Source of the DNA: Chthoniobacteraceae bacterium
GTDB taxonomy: Bacteria; Verrucomicrobiota; Verrucomicrobiia; Chthoniobacterales; Chthoniobacteraceae
Reading direction: 5' to 3'
Length of the DNA: 64,000 bases
Assembly (NCBI GenBank): GCA_947471505.1
Contig: CANIWM010000014.1
Coordinates: 1-64,000, forward strand
The translations under genes and the position numbers were made by a program. This document shows positions 53,301 through 62,600 of this stretch, piece by piece. The notes below the pieces were generated by a model that searched no databases, was not told where the DNA came from, and saw only the letters and a list, made by a program, of their open reading frames with translations. The number at the start of each line of letters is the position of its first letter. Position 1 is the first letter of the stretch.

Positions 53301-56236
53301 CCTCCTACGCCGTGAGCAACACCACGGGCACGGCGGTCATCTCTGCCAACCTGCTCGTCAACGGCGGGGCAGGCTTCGCTAAATCAGGGGCGGGCACTGT
53401 GACGCTCTCCGGCACCAACACCTTCACCGGTGCCACCACCGTCACCGGCGGCACGCTGCGTCTTGAGAATACGAGCGCCTTGGCGAGCACCGCCAGCATT
53501 ACCCTGAACACCGCGAATACTAGGGTCGAGCTGGGAACGGATAGCGCGTTCACCACTCTTCCGGGGGGCACGGGGGGCAGCACTTTAACTCACACGTTTG
53601 TTTCGGACCGGGCGACCGCAGGCGCCGCTCTGAATCATCAACTCGGCACGATGAATTTTGGGTCTTCCACGTTCAATTTCATTCAGGGCTCCAATGTCAC
53701 TAGCGGCACAGCCGGAGTCACGTTTGCCTCCGCGACTATGACCTCCGGAAGTGCCGGCACCGCCGTGCTCAACCCCACCAGCGCCACCCTCACGATCACC
53801 GGCGGGGTCACTAGTTCTACCACTAATGTCGCCCGAACCCTCCAACTGGACGGAACCGGAACCGGACATTCCATCGGCGGGGTGATCACCCAATCCGTCG
53901 CCAGTGCGCTGTCCTTGGTTAAGAGCAATACCAGCAGTTGGACGCTCTCCGGCCTCAGTTCCACCGCCGCGAACAATTACAGCGGCGCGACCACCATTGA
54001 CCAAGGCACGCTGGCGCTCTCCAGCGCAGGAACCGTGGCTCTGACCGGTGCCCTCACCTTTGGCTCCGCAGCCGGGGGCACCAACACCGGTAGCTTGGAT
54101 TTGAGCGATGCCAGCGCCACCTTCACCGGACTCGCGACGGTCCAGAAGAACTCTGCCACGGCGAACACCATCACGGTTGGAGGTTCAAAGACCTTGACGC
54201 TCAATGGCGGCTTGACCGTGGGTTACGACGCATCAGTTACCGGTGGAACAGTTGCGACGACTTCGAAACTGACCGCCAGCGGTGCGGGTTCCATCGCAAT
54301 TAACGGAACGACCATCACCATCGGTGTCAACTCGACTGGAACCAATCAGGCATTTTGGAACGATGCCACCCTCGACGTGAGCGGCCTCGCGGCGTTCAGC
54401 ACGAATGTCACCAATTTCAACATCGGCGTGGGCACCACCACGCAAGGCCCTGGCACCGTCCTGCTCTCCAATACGGCCAACACCATCATCACGACTGGCC
54501 TCAAGCTCGGGGATACCGGCGGCAACAATGGGAGAGGCCCCGGCACTCTGATTCTGGGAACTGGAACGAATGTGGTCCAGGCCGACACCATCGAAATTGG
54601 AAAAGGAAAAGGCACCGCTATTAGCGGCAGCATCGTGAAATTTGCATCCCAGACTGCGGGAAGTCAGGGAACCGTCACGATCGGCAATAAAGCGGGAACC
54701 GGCGCAGCGAATATTACGATTGCCAACGTCAACGCGGTCGGCACCGCCGGCGGGTCTATCGCAACCTTGGATCTCCGAGGCCACGTGGCGACGGTGAACG
54801 CGGGAACGCTACTCGTGGGCCAGACCAACGCTGCGACCAGCGTGGCGGGCACGAATGGAACAATCAGCTTTGACGCGGGAACATTCACGGTAGCCACCCT
54901 GACGATGGCCCCGAAAACCGCTGCTTCGACTGGAACGGCAACGGCCACACTGAATGTCGGCGGCGGCGCCTTCACGGTGAATACCGCCTTCACCCTCGGT
55001 TCCCAGGCGACGGCAGGCGCATCGGTAGCAACGCTAAACCTCACGGGTGGCACATTCACTTCCAATGCGAACATCACCCAAGGTGGAGGAAGCACGACAT
55101 CCACCATCAACTTGGATGGCGGCACGCTGGACCTCACCAACCACAGCATCGGTGGTGCGAACGCAATCGCGCTCAACGCCAAACAGGGAACCTTGAAAAA
55201 CCTGGCCACGCTCAACAGCGGAGGAACGCTCACCAAGAGCACGACTGGAACTTTGATTCTTACAGGCACGAATGGCTATGTGGGCCTGACCGATGTGACG
55301 AACGGCGTCGTCCGAGTGCAGAGTGCGACCGGCCTCGGCACCACGGCGGGCGCAACCTCCGTGACCGGCGGTGCGAACCTGCAGATCGAGAACGTCAATG
55401 TGGGCGCTGAAAACCTGACCCTGAACGGGACCGGATTGGCGGGTGAAGGTGCGCTGAGCGCCACCGGGACGGCTGCGGTTTCCGGCACTGTGTTGCTCGC
55501 TTCCGACAGCACTGTCGGTGTTGCGACGCTCGGCGACACACTGACCCTCTCGGGTGCAATCAGTGGCACGGGAGTCAGCGGCTTGACCAAAGTCGGCAAC
55601 GGTCGCCTGACGCTCAGCGGCAGCAACCTGTTCACGGGCACGACGAATGTGGACAGCGGAACGCTCGAAATCTCCGGCTCCATCTCCGGCCAAGTGGCCC
55701 TGAATGACGGGACGCTCACCGGAAACAGCACCAGCGGCACGACTGGTCGCATCTCGGGCCTTGCGACCCTCTCAGGCGGAACAGTCAACCCTGGGGCAGC
55801 AACCGGCACCGCATCGGGCCAGCTCTTGATGAACGGCGGCCTGACATTTAGTGGAGCATCGGCGGTATTCAATCTCAACGGCACCACTGCGGGAACCGGC
55901 TATGACCAACTTGCGGTGACCGGTGCTGTAAGTCTCTCCGCGAATGTGCCGTTTACGATTAGTCTAGGATTCGTAGCGATGCCGGGAGATGCCTTTGTCC
56001 TCGTGAATAACGACGACGTGGATGCAGTCGCGGGTGGCTTCAAATTTAGCTATGCAGGAACGCCACTTAATGAGGCTGACCACTTCTTCAATGGGCTGGA
56101 GGAATACTCAATCAGCTACGTCGGCGGAACGGGCAACGACATCACGGCGACATTCGTCGTGCCGGAGCCTACCAGCGCAGCATTGCTCCTCGGTGGACTC
56201 GCCATGCTCGCCGGACGACGCCGCCGCCGCGCGTAG
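41318..56236 (+). CDS. Giant PEP-CTERM autotransporter-strand-repeat protein
   Basis: From the ATG at 41318 the protein has 4972 residues. It opens with a long signal peptide (M-K-S-S-K-P-S-R-K-V-S-S, hydrophobic core, S-A-K-A-A). About twenty-five autotransporter-associated beta-strand units follow (N-T-Y-T-G-x-T-T-I-x-x-G-T-L, preceded by L-T-K-x-G-x-G-T-L-x-L-S-G). The C-terminus V-P-E-P-T-S, hydrophobic stretch, R-R-R-R-R-A is a classic PEP-CTERM anchor, normally processed by an exosortase after export. A repeat-rich, Ala/Gly/Thr-dominated surface adhesin or biofilm/matrix protein is the usual inference. Several internal units are recent duplicates. Long opposite-strand frames over it are codon-bias shadows. 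The upstream frame to 41276 lacks signal-peptide sense and is not used. Confidence 0.93.
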   Translation: MKSSKPSRKVSSVSTRILVGSVAALIGHFSASSAKAAILYWDLNGATANTAVAATGNWDGTTSNWNTAATGTGGTAQAGTTAADDLFFSSGSSYTTGTITLSATRLAHSLSFDDNIALTLSGGSLTLGSATAGSGIFALSTANSANTISSAITLAGASTIQNAGTGVLSITGGITGAFNLTLQNNGATANGVTISGASLNNTGTVTNSGTAAGNTLISAIIGANVTGVTQNSATSALTLSGVNAYTSSTTVTSGILRATTSVQALGTGAATLSLGGGTLQLANDTGLNFARNTTVTATSTITADRLTSAATSTTHTLGTLSIGAQTLNITRGTNITGAGVGGITFGAVTLTGAATFAPAANTLLTLGGTTGLGANTLTKSGVGSMTLTGVVSGSKAVGSTAITISDGVLTASNAGNTFTGNIAVDGSGVFSMVGNTFTAAAPYGTVAGGTAYKQLLLTNGGTFRLTSGTFNDNAVSATNLAGGIIFNIGAGGGTLDIASGATLVIDDGTGTGTATTASQLQGSGNILKTGLGILQQDDSTAYAGTITVAAGLLQPASVNAFGSSSAGTIIQSGAALNFAAALVMTNAEPLTLSGTGLASAPAGALTAAVAGTWVGPITIASGGATIGGGAAALTLSSAATIDGTAGNTTVATGAGTLTLNGAVNIGSNTLTMSQGAGRTTFNVTAVISGTGSVVVNGTGLAGDWANNSANTYSGGTTLNAGSQSVVGIGSVGVGGSVTSGNYGTGTLILNGGSIRGGTGGPFTVGNNVTLQADTTFFSVASEKSLIFAGPVTITGASRTINSAVGTTVAGTIVEFSGAIGDGSNTLGLTKTGAGNLKLSGTNTYTGVTSSTGGNLYITGSLANNGGLSIAPSAAAGVFVSFVNNAANTPANFNSLSLGSATGTSFIGLDLGTASDTIATSAAATATNAIAFTLNAATGFGAGNYNLITAASGLTSGSPTYSLNSAPGGYTYGFTNTDGQVQLNVSAATASSRYWRGNVNNSWSAFSGLSTTNWATDAAGTVGSASTPGVGETVFFSASNATGPTFSTTLDNNFTINDLQFTAAPTGVSTVTIAAGTAISGSNSNTLAIAPSSSSAGITLAQGSGAVTISAPVVLGSSQTWSVDSSAPGSGTASSLTVGGAMSGSAGAGVTFTTTAGTAPIILSAVGSTYSGDSTVSASTIVQGGATNAFSPNTGWTVNGTLNTGAFSQATGSLVGGSGIVQNGSATNATLTIGSDNVATATFGGTIQNGSTGTLGITKTGTGTQILSGTNTYTGTTTVTAGTLQIANSLAYSATSALVVNGTGIFDLFGNSLTAASLAGGAATGTITNSSTGIGASTAMTPGTPSGAGIYVDALTGTAAGNLPTAIVTDGGTRKTQIVINNANSGTVFAGLTAATLNTYSGGLVLANNATGTRLVINAAITGTPFGTGPIIIGQSATDKAGIYFSTAANTTLANPIVFNTALGTDRVGIRTDVAGITLSGVITANLAPATFTANTATAGSFNLTNQVTGSNGLVLDITSLAASATSFNVTLNNGTANPNNYQGDTVINLNAATGKSATLNLGATNQIPNGTGTGTVIINSNGTGIGTLNLAGFSDTINGLSGNGTVDGTSGTPTLTVGDNDATANFSGIIKNTAGTLGVTKTGTGTQTLSGPNTFSGAVNVNGGTLAFDAANNLGDATASNTIGINGGTLSYTGAGALSLVANQVVTLGTSHGTINTSNGAGALTLIGGVTAANNNLTKTGLGSLILAATSNLGTGAVAVDAGALIVNNSLTASATTVASAATLGGIGTLTSAVTISSGAMLSPATGTTAGTLIIGSLTLNAGSLLAYEFGGTPLTNDLVAVTTANGLTLNGGALSLYAAGGVTPLITNGTYDLFTYSTGFGGSLANLTVSNSQGGKTYAINDTGSVIQLLLGTATSSDWSGTIDGLWTNDGVGNNWNGGAQPNSLGAVANFGNLAATPQTVTLNGGKTVGSILFDNANTFTIGTNTDAITLDNGIAAGAISATTGSHTINAPITLNVSANVAPGAGTTITFGGIISGTNKSLTFSGAGTSVLNAANTYTGGTTLSNGTLKLGNDSALGSGALTIGAGTTIDNTKGSLLTIANNNAQNWNGSFTFTGTESMDLGNGAVTLGTTPTITTSNAATTLTVGGVIGDGVFSLGITKAGNGTLVLSGMSTYNGATSITAGTLSLTGSLTGGGAISTSGTGILSQSAAGVISGATTVTQGSSGTSVLAGNNPYTGATSITAGTLSLTGSLTGGGAISVSGGTLSLTGSLTGGGAISTSGTGILSQSAAGVISGASTVTQGSSGTSVLAGTNTYTGLTTISGGVLRITNGSALGTTASGTTQSGSSALELDGTGGAITVGAEALTINGGGITNFGALRNIAGDNTYGGTVTLAAQTRINSDSGTLTLSNATAVTGATRNLVVGGAGNITISGAIATTTGFVSKDGAGTLTLSGTNTYTGNTTINAGTLNITGSLTGLAASTNLAYGTTAGNTIVNISGSGSVNNYKNFTGANVAGSIAVMNQTGGSASTLGTGGSDTQWVAQNGGYGYLNITGGTFNTGRFDGVGVTGGGTAIVYVGGAGTFNNNSSDWLILARNSGIGQLTVGPGGSLVRTAAVTANLGITMDASNAHGALNIAGGTVDTGVRPINFGFGSAAFTGTRGFVNLAGGTLSVGSAILQTNTNAGGQYFEHFNFGGGTLKSNAAITWLPATSAAGHNITATIYGAVTNNNNANTAFNTQIGTTSNFGGGLTVDTNGFATTIAYPLSGATGFGVTQGDIGDVSLLAGNSGYIGAPAVVFSAPSSSTGVPASGYAVIDTITGKVTGIIITNPGTYASGEAPTITLTGGGGSIAPITTPVLATANTSGGLTKIGADSLILSGTNTYTGATTISAGTLQLGAAGTTGTLSASSAITNNGTFAINRTNAVAQGTDFSGAAITGTGGLTQAGTGTTTLTAANTFNGATLISAGTLQLGNGTTDGSISNTSSVTNNGTLTFNRVGNFSGSYPISGTGVVNKLGAGTQTLSGALTYTGATNVTAGALTFDSSSSFITSVAAGILTVNGSGAVMNIAGTYNVPNGNNNAYFQVQGGGVLNFSGNATLTNAATGAGIRIGEASAGTMNMTAGTLTANLNFGSNFVVGRTAGGNGTLNVSGGTLTVNSTGTGTGVTTLLLGNTVGNSGVVTVSGTGNLVVTSTASLQMGPGTSTINLNTGGTFTLGGGATASGTSTINFDGGILKAGLSSTTFLPPPLTAANILANGAIIDTNGNDVGIVNVLLHDSGLGASPDGGLTKQGAGTLTLTAASTYTGTTTISVGTLQLGNGTTGNDGTIANSLSIVNNASLVYNRFGSASYGGVISGTGTVTKTGAGTQTLTGTNTYGGTTTVSAGTLTLSGTGAINGSSGITVSGSGAKLLQTSSVAITPTVTLTQGTLTGSGTVNTVNVGDATGGIISNNNGVEGAALTIGALTFNGAATVNTFSGSTSAAIVTTSLATNAAGTVTINPTATNWINGLTYTLISYGGGSIGGAGFGQFVLGPVTGLSGRQVASSLTNTGNAALTIDITGDTPYWVGDGDGKWNLASTNNWKLLSNNSVTTFLVDDDTLFNDNASGAGPITVDIDTANVAPNSTTFDNSTKDYVLNGAFGISTGPLTKTGTGTVTINTANTYTGATTISNGTVSLAGSLGSTAISVGASGTLTETSTGVIGGSASLTTSGSVTLGGNNTYTGATLINAGTLRVGTGSTTGSIANTSGVTNNAALIYNRSDALTAGYVISGTGTLEKQGAGTLTLTNSNTYTGATTITAGTLQIGNGGTTGSIAGTSGVTNNGALIYNRSNALAAAYVIGGTGTLEKLGAGTLTLTKTNTYSGTTTISAGTLQLGDGTTGNDGTIDNSPSIVNNAALAYNLFGTASYSGSIGGTGSVTKLGAGTQTLSGPNSYVGGTIVNAGTLLISGSGTLGTGSALTLGGGHLDLGTTSQTVGAVSVTTAAASGDTIGNGSLTGTSYAVSNTTGTAVISANLLVNGGAGFAKSGAGTVTLSGTNTFTGATTVTGGTLRLENTSALASTASITLNTANTRVELGTDSAFTTLPGGTGGSTLTHTFVSDRATAGAALNHQLGTMNFGSSTFNFIQGSNVTSGTAGVTFASATMTSGSAGTAVLNPTSATLTITGGVTSSTTNVARTLQLDGTGTGHSIGGVITQSVASALSLVKSNTSSWTLSGLSSTAANNYSGATTIDQGTLALSSAGTVALTGALTFGSAAGGTNTGSLDLSDASATFTGLATVQKNSATANTITVGGSKTLTLNGGLTVGYDASVTGGTVATTSKLTASGAGSIAINGTTITIGVNSTGTNQAFWNDATLDVSGLAAFSTNVTNFNIGVGTTTQGPGTVLLSNTANTIITTGLKLGDTGGNNGRGPGTLILGTGTNVVQADTIEIGKGKGTAISGSIVKFASQTAGSQGTVTIGNKAGTGAANITIANVNAVGTAGGSIATLDLRGHVATVNAGTLLVGQTNAATSVAGTNGTISFDAGTFTVATLTMAPKTAASTGTATATLNVGGGAFTVNTAFTLGSQATAGASVATLNLTGGTFTSNANITQGGGSTTSTINLDGGTLDLTNHSIGGANAIALNAKQGTLKNLATLNSGGTLTKSTTGTLILTGTNGYVGLTDVTNGVVRVQSATGLGTTAGATSVTGGANLQIENVNVGAENLTLNGTGLAGEGALSATGTAAVSGTVLLASDSTVGVATLGDTLTLSGAISGTGVSGLTKVGNGRLTLSGSNLFTGTTNVDSGTLEISGSISGQVALNDGTLTGNSTSGTTGRISGLATLSGGTVNPGAATGTASGQLLMNGGLTFSGASAVFNLNGTTAGTGYDQLAVTGAVSLSANVPFTISLGFVAMPGDAFVLVNNDDVDAVAGGFKFSYAGTPLNEADHFFNGLEEYSISYVGGTGNDITATFVVPEPTSAALLLGGLAMLAGRRRRRA
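47843..48265 (+). repeat. 183-nt tandem module with an inserted 57-nt partial copy
   Basis: Units start at the TAC codons at 47843 and 48026, exactly 183 nt (61 residues) apart. The second unit is 240 nt long, because 57 nt (19 residues around S-L-T-G-G-G-A-I-S) is duplicated inside it; the next TAC is at 48266. The stretches are nearly identical, suggesting recent slippage or unequal recombination. The frame is kept. Confidence 0.8.
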
Positions 56237-56638
56237 TGGGGTTTTTCAGTTTGGGGTGGGTAGCGCTTTGACGGGTTGCGCTCATCTTATGGGGAAATGT
56301 AGGAATCACGCGTCCTTTTGACGGGGGGCGTAGGGGTTCCCGGCATCCGCGTAAGTGCCGGCGTGGTCAGGGGTGGCTGCGTCGGCACAGCCTTTTGGAT
56401 TGTTGGCTCGGTTGGCTAAAAGAGACTACTCTCCTGCGCTCCGAGCGGTTGCGCGCGAATGCATCCGCCGAAAAGCACGCGCTCGATCTTTCGGAAAAGG
56501 CGCGCCGTATCAAGCGTGCGCCAGCCTTCGTTCTCAGCGGGAATATCAACCCCCAAAAGGGGGTGGTTACTTAACGGGAAAATTATTTACAGGATGAGGG
56601 AATGCTTCTAGCGGTTTTAAAAAGCCCGAAACTCGTTT
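56237..56638. other. Intergenic region between the two giant genes
   Basis: About 400 nt without a convincing gene. It holds a small inverted repeat, CCGGCA (56340-56345) with TGCCGG (56356-56361), and near its end the second leader copy. I see no clear rho-independent terminator behind the first giant gene; short frames here have no protein character. Confidence 0.6.
56499..56567 (+). promoter_or_regulatory. Shared leader element of the giant genes, copy 2
   Basis: A-run at 56495-56498, then a hairpin of seven pairs including one G-T (GGCGCGC 56499-56505 with GTGCGCC 56516-56522) with ATCAAG in the loop. The 30-nt block follows at 56538-56567, where CCCCC-AAAA-GGGGG forms a perfect small hairpin. 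ATCAAG-to-block spacing is 29 nt here and 28 nt in copy 1. The stem bases differ from copy 1 while pairing is kept, which favours a structured element. Confidence 0.55.
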
Positions 56639-59600
56639 ATGAAATCTTCCAATCCATCCAGAAAACAATCTTCACGCTCCTCCCGCGCCCTCATCGGCTC
56701 TATCGCCGCGCTGCTCGCTGCACATTCACCGCAGGCTGCTAACTATTTCTGGGATATTGACGGTGTCACCGCCGATGCGGGCGGGGCCACTCCCAGCGGC
56801 ATCTGGGGAACCCTTGGCACGACTTGGAGCACGGATCCCACGGGTTCCGCTCTGACTCCCGGCTACACCACGCTGGGGATCGACGACCTTTTCTTCTCCG
56901 CCGGTACAAATGCCACGGGAACTTACACCGTCACACTCGGGGCCAACCAAAACGCGAAGAGCCTGACCTTTCAGGAAGGCACTAACGTCGTAGTCACCGC
57001 CAACACCATCACCCTCGCTGGTGGCGGTGGCATCACCGTGGACACGACCTCTACGACTGGAGCCACCATCAGCTCGGGCCTCACCATCAACGGCAACAAC
57101 ACCTTCAATATCGGCAGCGGCGAGACGCTCACGCTGAACACCGGCACCTTCACCCGTGGCACCCGTGCCACTCTCAATGTCCAAGGCTTGGGCACCGTCA
57201 CTTCCACCCAGACCGGCTTGGCAACGGCCGGTATGGTTAATGGCATCATCGGGCCTTGGGCCAGCATCGGCACTGGCGCTACCACGCGATACGCCACCTT
57301 CACCGGCAATAACATCACCGCCCTCACCGGCACCGCAGCAGCTACGGCCGCGAACGTCACCAGCACGCTTGGCACCTTCAACTACGATGTGGCCGCCGCC
57401 GGCACGCTCGGAGCAGGCGCGAGCGTCAATACGCTCCGCTATACGGGAGCGGCGGGCACGATCGCGGGTGGATTGACCACGAAAGGCATCATGAACGTGG
57501 GCGGTGGTTTGTTGACCTTCACCGGCGCGGTGACCTCGGGGGCAGCCGCGACGGAACTGGTCATCAATACCGCGAACGGCGACATCACCATGAGCGGCGC
57601 GGGCGGTATATTGACCGGCACCATTACCAAGACGGGGGCCGGCACGATGACCATGACGGCTCAAGCCCACTCCATTGGCGGTATCACGGTCAATGAAGGC
57701 GTATTGATCACGAATCACTCCGTCGGCGATGGGATCACCGGCACCGCCGTCGCGATCAACAGCGGTGGCACGTTGAAATTCGGTGGCAGTAACAAGCACG
57801 TCAATTCCTCCCTGTTCACCGTGAATGCGGGGGGAGGCTTTGATCTTAATTCATTTAGTGACACCATCGGTGCCATCGCTGGTGCCGGATCGATTACGAC
57901 GACCTCGGGAACACCGACGCTGATTTTATCGTCCGGCACGCAGACGTTTTCCGGCGTGATCAGTGGAACTTTAGCCCTCACGTTAAGTAATGCCGCAGCA
58001 GTCCAGACCCTCTCCGGCCAGAACACCTACACCCGCGGCACTACGATTACCGCTGGCACCCTGATCCTTGGAAATACGAATGCCTTGGGCACTAGTCCAG
58101 GCGTCAACGGAACCAGCGGGATCTCGATTGCTTCGACTGGAATCCTTCAAGCGAACCCAAATGGAACCACCATCGTCGCTCCGATCACCCTGAGCGGAGT
58201 CGGCGACGCCACTTTGCGCGTTGGACTAGCGACAGCCAGCACGTTTAACGTCAACGGAGGGATCGGAGGCACGACCGGGAATCTGGTGTTTAGTACCGAT
58301 GCGGCGAGCCATGCCAACGCGGTCTCGACGTTCGTTCTGGGTGCTGCTGGCACTTACGCGGGTAACACGCTCATCACGACTGGAAACGGAGGAAACAACC
58401 CGGTGACCGTCAGAGCTGGGGTTGGAATCGTCAACGCCTTGCCGGTGACCACGGTCTTGAGCTTCGCTGGCGTCGCTGGCGGTGGCACCGGACGGGTTTT
58501 TACGTATGATATGAACGGCAACGCCCAAACGCTCGCCGGTTTGACAAACACCGTCGCGAGTTTGAGGAGGTCATTTTTCACGAACTCTGGAGCCCTGGCC
58601 ACGCTGACCATCAACAACACTACCGACATGAGCTTTGGTGGCTCAGATTTGACCACGGGCAGCACAAACAGAACTCAAATCACCGGTAACATCGCCCTGA
58701 CCAAGAGCGGAGCGGGAACCTTCACCTTGGGCGGCACCCTGCTTGGTGGTGCGACTGCTGGCGGCAATACCTTTACCGGCGACACCAAAGTCTTGGGCGG
58801 CATTTTGAACCTGGGTGAAACCCTTTCGTTGCAGAGCAGCACCTTCGACACCGCGAACAGCATCTTGGGAGATGGGACCAACGGTTTGCGGACCACGGTA
58901 ACCACCCTGACCCTCGGTGGCCTCTCCGGGAACAAGAACTTCGCCGATGTATTCACCACCGCCCTAGGCGGAACAGGCGGCGTGACTACCCGGGGCGGCT
59001 ACGACGGCTTGACCGCCCTGACGCTGAATCCCACGGCTACTCTCAGCTACCCCGGCAACATTGCCGAGGGAGCCGCCGGCATGAATCTGACCAAAGGCGG
59101 CGCAGGTGCTCTGACCCTCAGCGGTAACCTCACCTATACCGGCGCGACGACACTCAGCACGGGCACCTTGACCCTCACGGGTGTCAACACCTACGCCGGC
59201 GCGACCACGATCGGCGGCACGATCCTTAACGCCAATTCGACCGACGCCTTGGGCAGCGCCAGCAACACCTTAGTCTTCACCGGTGGAACGCTCCAGGCCG
59301 GCGGCACCATCACCTCCCCTTCCACGCGCCTAGTGACCCTGACGAGTACGGGACTGATCGATACCAACAGCAATGCCGTCAGCATCGCCGGTATCATGAG
59401 CGGAGCGGGCGGAGTGACGAAGAGCGGGCTCGGCACCTTGACCCTCACCGGTAGCAGCACTTACACCGGCGCGACCACGATCGGTGTCGGCACTTTGAAT
59501 GCTAATTCGACCACTGCCTTAGGTGATGGCAGCGCCAGCAATACCCTGGTCTTCACCGGGGGCACGCTGCAGGCCGCCAACACCATTACCTCTCCCTCCA

Positions 59601-62600
59601 CGCGTGCGGTGGTTCTGACGAGCACTGGGGTGATTGATACCAACAACAATGCCGTCAGCATCGCCGGTATCATGGGCGGTGCGGGCGGTGTGACCAAGAG
59701 CGGCCTCGGCACCCTGACTCTCACCGGTAGCAACGCCTACACCGGCGCGACCACGATCGGTGCCGGCACCTTGAGCGCCAATTCGACCGACGCCTTGGGT
59801 GACGGCACCAATGCCAGCAACACTCTGATCTTCACCGGTGGCACGCTGCAGGCGGGTGGCACCATCGTATCTCCGTCCACGCGCTTGGTGGCGCTGACGA
59901 ACACGGGGCTGATTGATACCAACGGCAATGCCGTCGCCATCGCCGGTATCATGAGCGGTGCGGGTGGTCTGACCAAGAGCGGCCTCGGCACCCTGAGCCT
60001 CGCCGCCTCCAACGCCTACACCGGCGCGACCCTTGTCTCCGGCGGCACCCTTTCACTGACCGGCACTGGTGACGTGAACACGAGTAGCGGCATCACGGTC
60101 AACGGCAGCGGTGCCCAGTTCCTGCAAGCCAGCAGCGTGGCGGTGACGCCCACGGTTACGCTCACACAGGGCACACTCACCGGGAGCGGTACGGTAAATA
60201 CCGTGAACGTCGGTGCCTCCACGGGTGGCATCGTTTCCAATAATAACGGCGTCTCAGGCGCGGCGCTCACCATCGGCACTCTGACGCTCGCCGGTGGGGC
60301 CAATCTCAACCTTTTCAGCGGCTCCACCGCCGCCGACCTGATCGTCACGACGCTGACCAACAACTCCGCCGCGAGTGCGGTGACCATCACTGCCAACAAT
60401 GTCGGCGGCTGGGCCAACGGTTCCACCTACAATCTCATCAGCTACACCACGCTAAACGGCACTGGCTTGAACAACTTTGCGCAGGTGGTGAACAACCTTG
60501 CCACGCGCCAGGGTGCCACTTGGGGTGACACCGGCAGCGCCATCACCCTGACCATCGCAGGCGACAATCCGGTATGGTCCGGGGCCAACGGCGGGATTTG
60601 GATCACGGATATCACCAACAGCGCCACCAGCGGGACACCGAATTGGGCGCTGAAGACGGGGCATTCGACAACCGACTTCTGGGCCGGTGATAATGTCGAG
60701 TTCAACGATACGGTGAACCTCGGCGCGGGCCCGGTCGCACCGACCACGACCACGGTGAACATCTCAACCGCCGACGTCAGCCCAGTCGCTGCGACGTTTA
60801 ACAACTCCACGCTCGATTACACGCTCAACGGCGGTTTCGGCATTGCCGCTGGCAGCCTGAGCAAGACCGGCACGGGAACTCTCACCATCAACACTGCCAA
60901 TGCTTACAGCGGGGCCACCAATGTGAGCGGCGGGACGGTGGTTCTCGCAGGCTCTCTCACCGGCGGCACGGCCATCACGATCAGCGGCAGCGCCGTTCTT
61001 TCGGAAAGCGCGGCGGGTGTCATCAGTGGCGCGGCGAGCTTAGCCCACAGCAGCAGCGGGACGAGCACTCTGGCCGGCACCAACAGCTACACCGGGACGA
61101 CGACAGTGAGCGCGGGGACGCTGGCTCTCACGGGTTCCCTCACCGGCGGCACGGCCATCACGATCAGCGGCACTGGCGTCCTTTCGGAAAGCGCGGCGGG
61201 CGTCATCAGTGGCGCAGCGAGCTTGAGCCACAGCAGCAGCGGGACGAGCACCCTCGCTGGCGTCAACAGCTACAGCGGCGCGACCAATGTGAGCGCGGGG
61301 ACGCTGAATCTCACGGGCTCCCTGACCGGCGGCACGGCCATCACGATCAGCGGCACTGGCGTTTTTTCGGAAAGCGCGGCGAGCGTCATCAGCGGAGGGG
61401 CGAGCGTGACCCACACCAGCAGCGGGACGAGCACCCTCGCTGGCATCAACACCTACACCGGAACGACCACGCTCGATGGCGGCATCGTCAACGCCAATTC
61501 GACCGACGCCCTAGGCGACGGAAGCGCCACCAACACCCTGATTTTTACAGGCGGCACGCTCCAGGCTGGCGGCACCATCACGTCCCCCGTTACGCGCACG
61601 GTGAGCTTGGTCAGTACTGGACTGATTGATACCAACGGCAATGCCGTCAGCATCGCCGGTATCATGGGCGGTCCGGGCGGTGTGACCAAGAGCGGCCTCG
61701 GCACCCTGACTCTCTCGGGTAGCAGCAACTACACGGGCGCGACCACAATCGGCGCTGGCACCTTGAACGTCAATTCGACCACGGCTCTCGGCAACGGCAG
61801 CGCTACCAACACCCTGATTTTCGCTGGCGGTTCCCTGTTGGTCAGCGGCACCATCACCTCGCCGTCCACACGCACGGTGAACCTGAGCAGCACCGGGGTG
61901 ATTGATACCAACACCTTCGACGCCAGCTTCGCGGGTGCCGTGAGTGGTGCGGGCGGCCTGACCAAGGACGGCACGGGCAAGCTGACGTTCTCCGCTCTCA
62001 ACTCCTTCAGCGGCCCGATCACGATCAACGGCGGCACCTTGGAGTTTTCTGCGAGCGCCACCGGGGCTCTTTACGCGAGCACTCAGATCAACATCAATGG
62101 AGCCTCGATTCTCAGGATCACCGGCACCGCTGGGAACCAAACCATTTACGACGGCAGGAATTACACCTTCGATGCCACCGGTGGCGGTTCGATCTTGGTT
62201 TCCACCGGCAATTACAACGCAGCCTCGACCCCATTCTCCATTACGACCAATGGTGGGGCGAGAGACACGATCGGGCTCATCACCACCAGCGGGACGTTTG
62301 GATTTAATCTTGGGACCACCACTGGCACTTTTAACGTCGCCCTTGGATCGGACGCCACCAGCGATCTGACCGTCACTCCAATTGTTGCCAATACCGGGTC
62401 GATAGTGAAGACCGGGGCGGGACGGCTCACCCTCAGCGGAGCCAACACCTACAGCGGGACGACCACGATCGCCAACGGCACCTTGATCGTAAATGCGACC
62501 GCAGGACTCGGCAACAGCGCCGCCACGAACACCCTGATTTTCACCGGCGGCACACTAAAAGCCGGCGGCGCTATCACCTCCGTCGCCGCTCGCACGGTGA

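Noticed and set aside
59192-61453. Tandem repeats as a possible CRISPR array
   Set aside because: Units are long, in frame, translate to beta-strand modules and have no short repeat/unique spacer pattern.
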